A program made the translations under genes and the position numbers. A stretch of 64,000 nucleotides of DNA from Petrachloros mirabilis ULC683 (GTDB taxonomy: Bacteria > Cyanobacteriota > Cyanobacteriia > Thermosynechococcales > Thermosynechococcaceae): positions 1 to 64,000 of the forward strand of contig NZ_WVIC01000009.1 in the NCBI RefSeq assembly GCF_009939295.1, given 5' to 3'. This document shows positions 53,455-62,444 of this stretch, one piece after another. The notes below the pieces were generated by a model. The model had not been told where the DNA came from. It was given only the letters and a program-made list of their open reading frames with translations, and did no database searches. Each line of letters opens with the position of its first letter. Within the stretch, counting starts at the first letter, position 1.

Positions 53455-53532
53455 CAAAGTCCCCCAGAATGGGGGATTTAGAGGGCTAGACAGGCTGGAT
53501 AACAAAACCAAGGACTTGTGTGTACACCGTAG
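53455..53532. repeat. Truncated family B element
   Basis: It holds AGTCCCCCAGAATGGGGGAT, a shortened centre and the terminus GACTTGTGTGTACACCGTAG ending at 53532. The other end is lost. It fills the first part of the 329-base gap before the radical SAM gene; the rest is A/T-rich and shows no gene. Confidence 0.75.
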
Positions 53533-53767
53533 CTCCTCATGCAGATTCGTCGCTCAAGGCTGCATATCCTCATGTTAAGGTAAGAAACTAAGTAGATATT
53601 TACGAATCTACACAATCCCAATGATGTAGATAGACAAAAATCTATAAAAATACAGGATCCGACCTGACCGGATTCCTCAGACTTGCTAGCACTGAGTCTT
53701 AGAGTTGGGTCAGGTTTGCTGTGTTGGCTTCTTCTATACTTCTTGCCAAACGTTGGGTGATTAAGCA

Positions 53768-54742
53768 ATGGCTCCCCTGGTTGCAAACTACTACTTGACC
53801 TATCGATGCAACGCCCGTTGCCACTTTTGTGATATTTGGGCCTTAGATCCAGGTCAAGAAGCAAGCTTGGAAACAATTCAAAAAAACCTACAAGACCTGA
53901 AGCGACTCGGAGTGAAATATGTAGACTTCACTGGAGGCGAACCCCTACTGCGAGCCGATGTAGCCGAAATCTACCAAGAAGCGAAACGGCTGGGGTTCTA
54001 TACCAGCATGACCACCAACACCATTTTGTATCCCAAGAAAGCGCGTGAAATCCAGGGGCTAATTGATTTTCTCAACTTCTCCCTCGATGGCCCCGATGCC
54101 GATACCCATGATCAGTCTCGTGGGGTGCAAATCTTTGACACCCTCGTCGAATCAGTGAAGCTTGCCCAGGAACTCGGGGAATATCCCGTTTTGAACCACA
54201 CGGTCACGGCTCAAAACCATCAACGGATTGATGAGGTAGCAGCCCTGGGGCAAGAACTGGGCGTTCGGGTTTGGTTAAACCCAGCCTTTACCGCGCACAG
54301 CAACTATAACCACCGCAAAAATCCAACTCCGGAACTGGTTGAATCCATTGAAACCAGTGCCCGCCAGTATCCCAATGTAGGGTACAACAAAGCGGCATTG
54401 GAGCTGATTCGAGATGGGGGCAACGACACCCAAAATCCCCGCTGTAAAGCTGTTGATGCTGTTATTGCCATCTCGCCCAATGATGAGTTGCTGTTGCCCT
54501 GCTATCACTTTGCCCAGCAGGGGGTGCCGATTCAGGGACGACTGTATGAGCTGTATCGGGAGTCTGAGGTGGTTGACCAATATCGCCAATCTCAGGGCAA
54601 ACTATCAGTGTGCGAGGGATGTACGGTATGGTGTTACCTGATTCCGAGCTTTTTCAAAGGTTTTGATAAGTATTGGTGGTTGAACCAAGTGAGCTATGCC
54701 GGAGAATTCCTGGCCCGAAAACGATTCTTACAACGTGCCTGA
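53768..54742 (+). CDS. Radical SAM protein with C-terminal cysteine cluster
   Basis: A 324-residue radical SAM enzyme. The [4Fe-4S] motif is CNARCHFC (C14, C18, C21), followed by DFTGGEPLLR. A C-terminal group (CEGCTVWC, around residues 278-285) suggests a SPASM/twitch-like auxiliary cluster. Substrate unknown. Its last 47 bases overlap the start of mgdA in another frame, which implies translational coupling, so a link to glycolipid or membrane modification is plausible. Confidence 0.85.
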   Translation: MAPLVANYYLTYRCNARCHFCDIWALDPGQEASLETIQKNLQDLKRLGVKYVDFTGGEPLLRADVAEIYQEAKRLGFYTSMTTNTILYPKKAREIQGLIDFLNFSLDGPDADTHDQSRGVQIFDTLVESVKLAQELGEYPVLNHTVTAQNHQRIDEVAALGQELGVRVWLNPAFTAHSNYNHRKNPTPELVESIETSARQYPNVGYNKAALELIRDGGNDTQNPRCKAVDAVIAISPNDELLLPCYHFAQQGVPIQGRLYELYRESEVVDQYRQSQGKLSVCEGCTVWCYLIPSFFKGFDKYWWLNQVSYAGEFLARKRFLQRA

Positions 54743-56120
54743 TTCCCTGCATGACTTGCTGATGGAGGTTTCAGAGTTGTCTGACTCTGAAGTTGTACCG
54801 CTTTACCCGAGCGGAGAACATCGGCGGCGCAAGGCGGCACTGGTGCTGGCGCTCATCTGGAGCAGCACCCTGGCTCTACATGTCTATGTCGGTGGATTTT
54901 GGCTGATTCTGGGGTTGACGATGGTGATGGGGGTGCATTCCCTGCGATTATTAATCGCCCGTCCACCGAAGCTGCCCGCATCCCTGTCTTGGCAACATCC
55001 CGACCCAGATGTTCCTAGGGTGTCTTTGTTGGTGGCAGCCAAAAACGAGGCGGCAGTCATCGGAGCACTGGTGAAAGCGCTTTGTGAGCTAGATTACCCG
55101 CGCGATCGCTATGAGCTGTGGCTAATTGATGACAACAGTAGCGATCAGACCCCCACAATTTTGGATGACTTGGCCAAGCAATATTCCCAACTGCGGGTGC
55201 TGCACCGCACTGCCAAAGACCAAGGCGGTAAGTCTGGTGCCTTAAATCAAGTGCTGCCATTGACCCAGGGGGACATTATTGGGGTTTTTGATGCCGACGC
55301 CCAGGTGCCTCCAGATTTACTGCGACGGGTGGTGCCCTTCTTTAGTGAGGCACAACTGGGTGCGGTTCAAGTTCGCAAAGCGATTACCAATTACCGCACC
55401 AATTTCTGGACTCAAGGCCAAGCAACTGAAATGGCGCTGGATACCTTTTTTCAGCAGCAGCGCATTGCCATTGGGGGTATCGGCGAGCTGCGAGGCAATG
55501 GTCAGTTTGTGCGGCGACAAGCCCTAGAAGCTTGTGGCGGATGGAATGAAGCCACCATCACGGACGATCTAGATTTAACCCTGCGTCTGCACCTCAATCA
55601 GTGGGACATTGACTTTTTGCCTTTGCCCCCAGTTCAGGAAGAAGGAGTCACCTACTTCAGCGCTTTGTGGCATCAGCGCAATCGCTGGGCCGAGGGAGGC
55701 TATCAGCGCTATCTCGATTACTGGCCGCTGATGGCTCGCAATCGGCTTGGCCCCCAGAAAACGTTTGATCTAGTGATGTTTTGGATTACTCAGTATGGTT
55801 TACCCACGGCTGCGGTTCCTGATCTGCTCCTGGCCTTGGTGCGACAACAAGTGCCGCTGCTAGCACCAGTCACTAGCTTGACCCTGGCACTTTCGTTTTT
55901 AGGCATGTTGGCTGGGCTCAACCGCATCCGCCGCAGTCAAAAGTTGCCGTTCCGTCCCCTGAGCTTGGTGATTCAAGCCTTGCAGGGTACGGTGTATATG
56001 ATGCATTGGTTTTTAGTGGTGGCCAGCATGACCACTCGGGTTGCCATCCGGCCTAAGCGCTTGAAGTGGGTGAAAACGATGCATCAAGGGGAACAAGATG
56101 CCCAGTGGTTAGCTGAGTAA
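54696..56120 (+). CDS. mgdA: Monoglucosyldiacylglycerol synthase (GT2)
   Basis: A 474-residue GT2 enzyme with N- and C-terminal membrane helices. Motifs: DDNSSDQT, FDADAQV, ITDDLDLT and the processive-like QRNRW. The start MPENSWPENDSYNVPD and overall plan match cyanobacterial MgdA (Synechocystis Sll1377 type), which transfers glucose to diacylglycerol as the first step of galactolipid synthesis. The assignment is from remembered similarity; a generic GT2 is the alternative. Confidence 0.78.
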   Translation: MPENSWPENDSYNVPDSLHDLLMEVSELSDSEVVPLYPSGEHRRRKAALVLALIWSSTLALHVYVGGFWLILGLTMVMGVHSLRLLIARPPKLPASLSWQHPDPDVPRVSLLVAAKNEAAVIGALVKALCELDYPRDRYELWLIDDNSSDQTPTILDDLAKQYSQLRVLHRTAKDQGGKSGALNQVLPLTQGDIIGVFDADAQVPPDLLRRVVPFFSEAQLGAVQVRKAITNYRTNFWTQGQATEMALDTFFQQQRIAIGGIGELRGNGQFVRRQALEACGGWNEATITDDLDLTLRLHLNQWDIDFLPLPPVQEEGVTYFSALWHQRNRWAEGGYQRYLDYWPLMARNRLGPQKTFDLVMFWITQYGLPTAAVPDLLLALVRQQVPLLAPVTSLTLALSFLGMLAGLNRIRRSQKLPFRPLSLVIQALQGTVYMMHWFLVVASMTTRVAIRPKRLKWVKTMHQGEQDAQWLAE

Positions 56121-56280
56121 GGCTTCCTGGCATGAACGTGAGGCTTGACTGAGGATGCTCTGATTAGCCTGCTCTGGTTTGGGGTGCGTAGAATGTAAAT
56201 AGGTGCTGCAAATTAAGGGAAAATTCAGCCGTTCTCGCCTATTTATTTTGCTCTACTGTGCCCTTTTGGATTCGGAAATT

Positions 56281-58383
56281 ATGACTGGAACTGCGATCGC
56301 AGCCAATCCCCTACTTCAGGGTAAAGGACTGCCCCCCTTTGATCAAATGCAACCGGAACATGTGGTTCCGGCCATGACCCAACTCCTTCAGGAGCTCGAA
56401 CAAGCCCTGAACGAACTAGAAACCCAGGTCACCCCCACCTGGGACGGCCTCGTGGAACCCCTGGAACACCTAGGAGAACGCCTGCGCTGGAGTTGGGGCG
56501 TCGTCGGCCACCTCATGGGGGTAAAAAACAGTCCCGAACTGCGGCAAGCCTATGAAGCCGTTCAGCCCCAAGTGGTGGAATTTAGCAATCGCCTCAGCCA
56601 AAGCCGCCCCCTCTATGAAGCCTTTAAGGCCATGGCTGCCAGTGACCAGTGGGCTCAGTTTCAACCCGCCCAGCAACGCATTATTGAAACCGCCATTCTG
56701 GACGCGGAACTGTCCGGTGTGGGGCTAACGGGTGAAGCCAAAGAGCGCTTCAATGCCATTCAGTTAGAATTGGCAAACCTCTCCACCACCTTTTCGAACC
56801 ATGTGCTAGACGCCACCAACGCCTTTAGCCTCACCCTCACCGAAACGGCTGAAGTCGAGGGACTCCCCCCCAGTTTATTGAGCTTCGCAGCTCAAAGTGC
56901 CCGTGAGGCGGGTCATGAAGATGCCACCACCGAGAGCGGCCCCTGGCGCATCACCCTAGACTTTCCCAGCTTTGGCCCCTTTTTGCAGCACAGTCGCCGT
57001 CGGGATCTGCGGGAAAAGGTCTATCGCGCCTATATCAGCCGTGCCTCCGCCGGGGAGTATGACAACACGCCTCTAATTGAGCGCATCTTGGCACTGCGCC
57101 AGGAAGAAGCACAGCTCTTGGGCTATGACAGCTATGCCGAAGTCAGCCTAGCCGCCAAGATGGCACCCAGTGTGGATGCGGTTGAAAAGCTGATGGAAGA
57201 TTTACGTCAGGCCAGTTATGATGCCGCAGTGCAGGACTTAGACACCCTCAAAGCCTTTGCCGCCAGCAAAGGGGCACCCGAAGCCACAGATCTCAAACAT
57301 TGGGACATCAGTTTTTGGGCAGAGCGGCAGCGGGAAGAAAAGTTTACCCTCACCGATGAACAGTTACGACCTTACTTTCCCTTACCCCAGGTGCTAGAGG
57401 GACTGTTTACCTTAGTACATCGCCTCTTTGGGGTCACGGTCACCGCAGCCGATGGCGCAGCCCCGGTGTGGCATCCCGATGTCCGCTATTTCCAAATTGC
57501 GGACGAGCGGGATACTGTCATTGCCCACTTTTATCTCGACCCCTATAGCCGTCCGGCTGAGAAACGGGGCGGGGCTTGGATGGATGAGTGCCTCGGTCGT
57601 GGCCAGTGGCACCAGCCCGATGGCTCGACCAAAATCCAATTGCCTGTGGCTTATTTGGTGTGTAATCAAACTCCACCCGTAGAGGGTAAGCCCAGCCTCA
57701 TGACTTTTCGAGAGGTGGAAACTCTCTTTCATGAGTTTGGTCATGGTCTACACCACATGCTCACCCAGGTTGACTTTGCTGGGGCTGCTGGCATCAACAA
57801 TGTGGAGTGGGATGCCGTTGAGTTACCCAGTCAGTTCATGGAAAACTGGTGCTACGACCATGCCACCCTCATGGGCATGGCTCGCCACTATGAAACGGGT
57901 GAACCACTGCCTGAGGAATACTATGAGCGCCTGGTGGCCGCCCGCACCTATATGAGCGGCACTGCCACCTTACGCCAGTTGCATTTTAGCTGGGTGGATC
58001 TAGAGCTGCACGATCGCTATGGATCTGATGGGGATGAAACCATTAGCCAGGTGCGTCATCGCCTTGCCAAAACCACCACGGTATTGCCCCCCCTGCCTGA
58101 GGATGCGTTTTTGTGCTCCTTTGGGCATATTTTTGCGGGTGGCTACGCTGCGGGCTACTACAGCTACAAGTGGGCAGAAGTGCTCAGTGCCGATGCCTTT
58201 GCCGCCTTTGAAGAAGCCGGCCTAGAAGATGAAGCTGCGATCGCAACCACAGGCCGCCGCTTCCGAGAAACCGTGTTAGCCCTTGGCGGCAGTCAGCCCC
58301 CCATGGAGATTTTCAAAGCCTTTCGAGGTCGTGAACCCAGCACTGAAGCCCTGCTGCGCCATAGTGGTCTTGTTGCCGCCTAG
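56281..58383 (+). CDS. prlC: M3-family oligopeptidase A
   Basis: A 700-residue zinc metallopeptidase of the M3A (oligopeptidase A/thimet) group. The zinc site HEFGHGLHH lies near residue 500, with the third ligand glutamate about 28 residues on. It degrades short peptides, including cleaved signal peptides. The frame is open to 56203; the ATG at 56281 gives the usual N-terminus (MTGTAIAANPLL). Confidence 0.94.
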   Translation: MTGTAIAANPLLQGKGLPPFDQMQPEHVVPAMTQLLQELEQALNELETQVTPTWDGLVEPLEHLGERLRWSWGVVGHLMGVKNSPELRQAYEAVQPQVVEFSNRLSQSRPLYEAFKAMAASDQWAQFQPAQQRIIETAILDAELSGVGLTGEAKERFNAIQLELANLSTTFSNHVLDATNAFSLTLTETAEVEGLPPSLLSFAAQSAREAGHEDATTESGPWRITLDFPSFGPFLQHSRRRDLREKVYRAYISRASAGEYDNTPLIERILALRQEEAQLLGYDSYAEVSLAAKMAPSVDAVEKLMEDLRQASYDAAVQDLDTLKAFAASKGAPEATDLKHWDISFWAERQREEKFTLTDEQLRPYFPLPQVLEGLFTLVHRLFGVTVTAADGAAPVWHPDVRYFQIADERDTVIAHFYLDPYSRPAEKRGGAWMDECLGRGQWHQPDGSTKIQLPVAYLVCNQTPPVEGKPSLMTFREVETLFHEFGHGLHHMLTQVDFAGAAGINNVEWDAVELPSQFMENWCYDHATLMGMARHYETGEPLPEEYYERLVAARTYMSGTATLRQLHFSWVDLELHDRYGSDGDETISQVRHRLAKTTTVLPPLPEDAFLCSFGHIFAGGYAAGYYSYKWAEVLSADAFAAFEEAGLEDEAAIATTGRRFRETVLALGGSQPPMEIFKAFRGREPSTEALLRHSGLVAA

Positions 58384-58395
58384 GCATTCAACAAG

Positions 58396-58420
58396 GGTCA
58401 ACTCCTGTTAGGGGTTGACC
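58396..58420 (+). terminator. Hairpin after the M3 peptidase gene
   Basis: GGTCAACTCC pairs with GGGGTTGACC (9 of 10 bp), 12 bases after the stop. There is no T-run, so termination strength is uncertain. Confidence 0.5.
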
Positions 58421-58592
58421 GCAGACCATCATTGACCTCCTGGGTCAACATTCCATGGCTCACCATGTCAAAAACCTTGCCTTTCCGGGTCATTCTAGAG
58501 AATAATCATGGCAATCTGTTGCCCTTCGGTTATCGCCCTGAGGGTCGTACAGATTTCTGGAAAGACCCTGACCTTCATCCTGTTCGATCTCC

Positions 58593-59294
58593 ATGGATAT
58601 TGCGGATTGCTATCGGCTGCTTGAATTAAAGTCAACTGCCAACTTGGAAGAGGTGAAATCTTCCTATCGGCGGCTGGCACGGCGTTGGCATCCAGATGTC
58701 AATCCGGGTAATCAAAATGCCCAGGAGATGTTTATTCGGATTACCCAAGCCTATGAGCGACTGGTGAATCTAGTGCCAACAGTGACTCCTCCTAGACCCA
58801 CAGATTCAAGCCCATCCTCGGCTTGGCAGCCGTCTCCATCCATTAAAGTTTCGGTTCAGAACAGCCCGCCAGAACCGGTCAAAACACCGAATCGTGACGT
58901 TGCTGAGCCTCCCCCTTCCCCAGCCTCTGCTTCCCCAGACCCCCAATCTCCTGCTCCTCTAGACTCAGACACACCTGAGCCGCCGCCGCTCAGTCTCGCA
59001 GATCAAGAGCTCAAGCACAATGCCTATCAGCAACTCCAGGAATTCATTAAACATAAGCGCTTTCCCCGTGCGATCGCATTACTCGAAGCCCTCAACCACC
59101 GTCTGCCCCACGATCCAGAAGTACGCCAATGGCAGGCCATCATCTACCAGCGCTGGGGGCGGCAATTAATTTTGGATCGGAAGCTCAATCAAGCACGCGC
59201 CTATCTGAGAAAAGCTCTCAATACTGATCCCCATAACAAATCCCTGTGGGCAGAAGTCGAACAGGATTTTCGCTCCATGGAAAAAATCTTTTGA
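58593..59294 (+). CDS. J-domain protein with C-terminal TPR region
   Basis: A 233-residue protein. Residues 4-60 are a J domain with HPD (RWHPDVNPGNQ). A Pro/Ser-rich linker (65-130) follows, and then a helical region with TPR-like units (AIALLEALNHRLPHDPEV, ARAYLRKALNTDPHNKSLW). It would recruit DnaK to a specific client or membrane site; such J-TPR proteins are common in cyanobacteria. Start ATG at 58593. Confidence 0.85.
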   Translation: MDIADCYRLLELKSTANLEEVKSSYRRLARRWHPDVNPGNQNAQEMFIRITQAYERLVNLVPTVTPPRPTDSSPSSAWQPSPSIKVSVQNSPPEPVKTPNRDVAEPPPSPASASPDPQSPAPLDSDTPEPPPLSLADQELKHNAYQQLQEFIKHKRFPRAIALLEALNHRLPHDPEVRQWQAIIYQRWGRQLILDRKLNQARAYLRKALNTDPHNKSLWAEVEQDFRSMEKIF

Positions 59295-59459
59295 TTGATC
59301 GGTGGGATCCTCTTTTCGAGCGTTGTTGATTGCCTGCTGCCTAAACCTTGCAAGATTGCCGAGCGCTTTGCGGTAAAATGATTTCACTTGCATCGTTCAC
59401 ATGGTTGCCACTGATGATGGGTCAATTATGTTGAGCAATAAACCGGTTGGGAGAAGGTC

Positions 59460-59936
59460 ATGGGTTTTATTAAAAATTTATTCAATGGAATTCTAGGGTT
59501 TCTGAAGAGCTTGCTAAGCTTTGGCGGCAAAAAAAAGTCTAAACCGTTGAGTTCGGTAGCCGACGACATCGTCGCGGAAGTGAAGCAAGCCATGAATGGC
59601 AGCGAGTCGCCCTCACCCTCAGACTCCAGTGCTGAAAAGACTCCTGAAGCGGCACCGGCCAAGCCTGCAAAGGTCAAGTCTGCAAAGGCCAAACAGAAAG
59701 CCACTGCTGTTTTTCTAGATGCAGATGAGGCTCGGGGCTACGGGTCAAGCTCTGACTCCTCAGCGGCTGCACCTGCCCAGGCTTTGAATCTACCCAAGCC
59801 AAAAGTGACAGCCTCGAACAGCAAACCTCAAGCCTCACAAAACACTGACTCTGATTATTCCCAGTTTGGGGCTCGCCGTCGTCCAGGTTCTAACATGAAA
59901 TCATTCCTGGATATGGCCAAAACGGTTAAATCTTAA
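59460..59936 (+). CDS. Conserved hypothetical protein with amphipathic N-terminus
   Basis: A 158-residue protein. The N-terminus (MGFIKNLFNGILGFLKSLLS) is a strongly amphipathic helix followed by GGKKKSK, suited to membrane-surface binding. The rest is Ala/Ser/Pro/Lys-rich and probably unfolded, apart from a conserved-looking C-terminal segment (RRRPGSNMKSFLDMAKTV). I recognise the style from cyanobacteria but no function. Confidence 0.72.
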   Translation: MGFIKNLFNGILGFLKSLLSFGGKKKSKPLSSVADDIVAEVKQAMNGSESPSPSDSSAEKTPEAAPAKPAKVKSAKAKQKATAVFLDADEARGYGSSSDSSAAAPAQALNLPKPKVTASNSKPQASQNTDSDYSQFGARRRPGSNMKSFLDMAKTVKS

Positions 59937-60019
59937 TCCATCTGGGAATTCTTTTGCAAAACATGGCAGTGAGGTTCAGCACGGCCATGTTTTGTCGATC
60001 GCAAAAATAACTCAGTACT

Positions 60020-60095
60020 CCGTCAGCAAAATTTTGCAGGGTCACTGACCCTCAAAATTTAACCCCCATAAACTTTTCGGCACTCAGCTATTCCT
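60020..60095. repeat. Intergenic repeat family C upstream of cofG
   Basis: CGTCAGCAAAATTTTGCAGG, CCTCAAAATTTAACCC and AACTTTTCGGCACTCAG match the copy after cpeC (38845-38925). It ends about 40 bases before the cofG start. Confidence 0.65.
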
Positions 60096-60134
60096 CAAGA
60101 CAAAGTTCACAGACTACTCAGGAGGTTTAAGGCT

Positions 60135-61121
60135 GTGGCTGACGCTCAGGGCAACTTGGTAACATACAGTCCAGCCTTGACCTTAGTGCCCACTTACGAA
60201 TGTTTTAACCGCTGTACCTATTGCAATTTTCGCCAAGATCCTGGACAAGACACCTGGCTGGGCTTAGATGCGGCTGCTACTCAGTTGGCCGCTGTGCAGG
60301 CTCAAGGGTCTCACGAGGAGCCAGGAGTAGTTGAAATTTTGCTACTGAGCGGAGAGGTCCATCCTCAGAGCCCCAGGCGTCAGGCTTGGGTTCAACACCT
60401 CTATGACTTGGCGGCTCTAGCGTTGCGCCTGGGTTTTTTGCCCCATACCAATGCTGGCCCTTTAAGTCTAGAGGAGTGGAAATTCCTGAAAGCAGTCAAT
60501 GTGTCCATGGGGTTGATGCTCGAACAGGTGACCCCTAAGTTGTTAGAGCAGGTTCATCGTCATGCCCCCAGTAAGGTGCCCCGCCTGCGCTTACAGCAGA
60601 TGCACTGGGCCGGAGAGCTGGGAATTCCCTTTACGACAGGGCTGCTGTTGGGCTTGGGGGAAACAGAGTTGGATTGGCGAGATACCCTGATGGCCATTGC
60701 TCAAAGCCACCAGCAATGGGGTCATATCCAAGAGGTGATTGTTCAGCCTTACCAACCTGGGCATCAGGATCGGCTCCAAGGGCAGTCCGTTACTCCAGAG
60801 CAGATGATTGGGGCTGTGTCCCTGGCTAGAGACATTTTGCCCCAGGATATTACCATTCAAATTCCACCGAACCTGATGTCTCCAGAGCTGCTGTTGGCCT
60901 GTTTAGAGGCTGGAGCCCGTGATCTGGGCGGCATTGGCCCGCGAGATCATGTCAACCCCGATTATCCCTTTCAGCGATTGTGGGTTCTCCAAGATCTGCT
61001 CAGGCAGGTGGGCTGGCAATTACAGCCCCGCTTGCCGGTCTATGCACGGTTTGTGCCGGGATTGCCAAGACATCTTCAGGAGGCCATTGGCCGCTGGCAG
61101 GTGAGTCTGACTTCGGCCTAG
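60135..61121 (+). CDS. cofG: 7,8-didemethyl-8-hydroxy-5-deazariboflavin synthase subunit CofG
   Basis: A 328-residue radical SAM enzyme, one half of FO synthase (with CofH, not in this window), making the deazaflavin FO used as an antenna in cyanobacterial photolyases. The cluster motif is CFNRCTYC (YECFNRCTYCNF), with LLLSGEVHP, HTNAGPLS and GGIGPRDHVNPD. The start is a GTG at 60135 after a strong AGGAGG. Confidence 0.93.
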   Translation: MADAQGNLVTYSPALTLVPTYECFNRCTYCNFRQDPGQDTWLGLDAAATQLAAVQAQGSHEEPGVVEILLLSGEVHPQSPRRQAWVQHLYDLAALALRLGFLPHTNAGPLSLEEWKFLKAVNVSMGLMLEQVTPKLLEQVHRHAPSKVPRLRLQQMHWAGELGIPFTTGLLLGLGETELDWRDTLMAIAQSHQQWGHIQEVIVQPYQPGHQDRLQGQSVTPEQMIGAVSLARDILPQDITIQIPPNLMSPELLLACLEAGARDLGGIGPRDHVNPDYPFQRLWVLQDLLRQVGWQLQPRLPVYARFVPGLPRHLQEAIGRWQVSLTSA

Positions 61122-61187
61122 ACTGGGGCGGCAGGATAAAATATCTCGCCTGTGAAAACCCTTGAGTTTTGGAGTGATGACGTTCTC

Positions 61188-61538
61188 ATGTCTGTGCCCC
61201 CTAATCCCTGGGAAACTCCTCCTGTGGAGCTAGATCCAACTCTGGTTGAAATGTCTGCGCAATTGATGGCCAAGTCTGAGCCAACTGAGGTTGTGGAGGT
61301 GACAGAACCAGAGGGGTTGGATCTCCAGACCCAAGCCCTCCAGGAACTCCATCAAAAACTGGGGTATCTGCTCCAGCGTAATGGCCAGCTCGTCGCTGAA
61401 AATGCCCAATTAAAAGCGGCGAATCAGCGGCTCTTAGATCAACTTGTCCAGACTCGGCAGGCTCACTCCTGGCAGGCTCACTCCTGGATTCTCCAGGCTT
61501 GGCGGCGCTTAACGCAGGGAAAACCGACGCACGGCTAA
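61188..61538 (+). CDS. Small coiled-coil protein, unknown function
   Basis: A 116-residue protein: acidic N-terminus (ETPPVELDPTLVEMSAQ), a coiled coil (LQELHQKLGYLLQRNGQLVAENAQLKAA is its core, described by pattern of leucines every 3-4 residues), and a tail with a perfect internal duplication QAHSWQAHSW. A GTG 12 codons upstream (61152) is an alternative start. Its 3' end overlaps that of ftsX by 30 bases on the opposite strand. Confidence 0.65.
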   Translation: MSVPPNPWETPPVELDPTLVEMSAQLMAKSEPTEVVEVTEPEGLDLQTQALQELHQKLGYLLQRNGQLVAENAQLKAANQRLLDQLVQTRQAHSWQAHSWILQAWRRLTQGKPTHG

Positions 61539-62444
61539 GAGGCTGCCAGATAAGCCCACTAAGCTCCCAAAGGTCAAAAGAATTATGGGTAGTAAGAGTG
61601 CTTGGCCGGGTTGTAGTTGTAGCCCATGGGCTAGGGTCTGTAAAAAGTTTGGCTGGCGAGTGAGTAAATGCTGGGCGAACTGGCGGGTTGCCACTAAAAA
61701 CACCCAGGCGAGGGCAGCACCCCCCAAGCCAAAGGCTAACCCCTGGAGCAGAAAGGGCAGGTAAATCCAGGTGTGGGTGGCACCGACTAACTGCATGACT
61801 TCGATTTCCTGGTGGCGGGCAATCACGATGAGGCGAATGGTGGTGGTGATGACTGCGATCGCAGTGAGTGTGAGCAGACTCACCACAGCCCAGCTTACCC
61901 GGCTCAGCCCCTGGTTGAGATCCGCCAAATGTTGCAGGGCCTCATCCAAATAGCTGACTGAATCCACCCCAGGCACCCTCGCCAGACTAGAGACCAACTG
62001 AGGCACTGCCCCCACCGAGCGAGCGCGAACCACAAGTTCATCTACCAGGGGGTTTTCTCCTAGCCCTTCTGTGACGCCTTCAATATCAGCGGCACCTAGA
62101 TCTGCCAGCAGCCCCTGCCAGGCTTGCTCTTTTGGCACTATCTCAACATTGGCCACGCCTGGAAATTGGCCAACTGTGCCTTGGACAACTTCACCATCTG
62201 CCTCCGGAATCAGGTATAGGGAAATCTGCACATTAGAGCCCATCTGCTGCAAGAGGCCACTCACCTGCCACGAGGTCTGCAAACTGATGCCAAACAAAAA
62301 CAGCAGCACCGTCACCGTACTGATAGCAGCCCAGTTCATCCAGCCTCCCCGTTGCAGACCCCGCAGGGTTTCTTGCCCGAGGTATTCTACTTGCGTCCAG
62401 GCCAGTTTGGCAGAGCCGCGTAGGGGCATTCTTACGGTTCGCAT
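61509..62444 (-). CDS. ftsX: Cell-division protein FtsX
   Basis: A 311-residue FtsX: four membrane helices (WAAISTVTVLLFLFGI, then three in the C-terminal half such as AVVSLLTLTAIAVITTTI) and a periplasmic loop between the first two (about 60-175). With FtsE it forms an ABC-type complex that controls peptidoglycan hydrolases at the septum. Its start overlaps ftsE by 13 bases. Confidence 0.93.
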   Translation of the reverse strand: MRTVRMPLRGSAKLAWTQVEYLGQETLRGLQRGGWMNWAAISTVTVLLFLFGISLQTSWQVSGLLQQMGSNVQISLYLIPEADGEVVQGTVGQFPGVANVEIVPKEQAWQGLLADLGAADIEGVTEGLGENPLVDELVVRARSVGAVPQLVSSLARVPGVDSVSYLDEALQHLADLNQGLSRVSWAVVSLLTLTAIAVITTTIRLIVIARHQEIEVMQLVGATHTWIYLPFLLQGLAFGLGGAALAWVFLVATRQFAQHLLTRQPNFLQTLAHGLQLQPGQALLLPIILLTFGSLVGLSGSLLAVRRFSLR

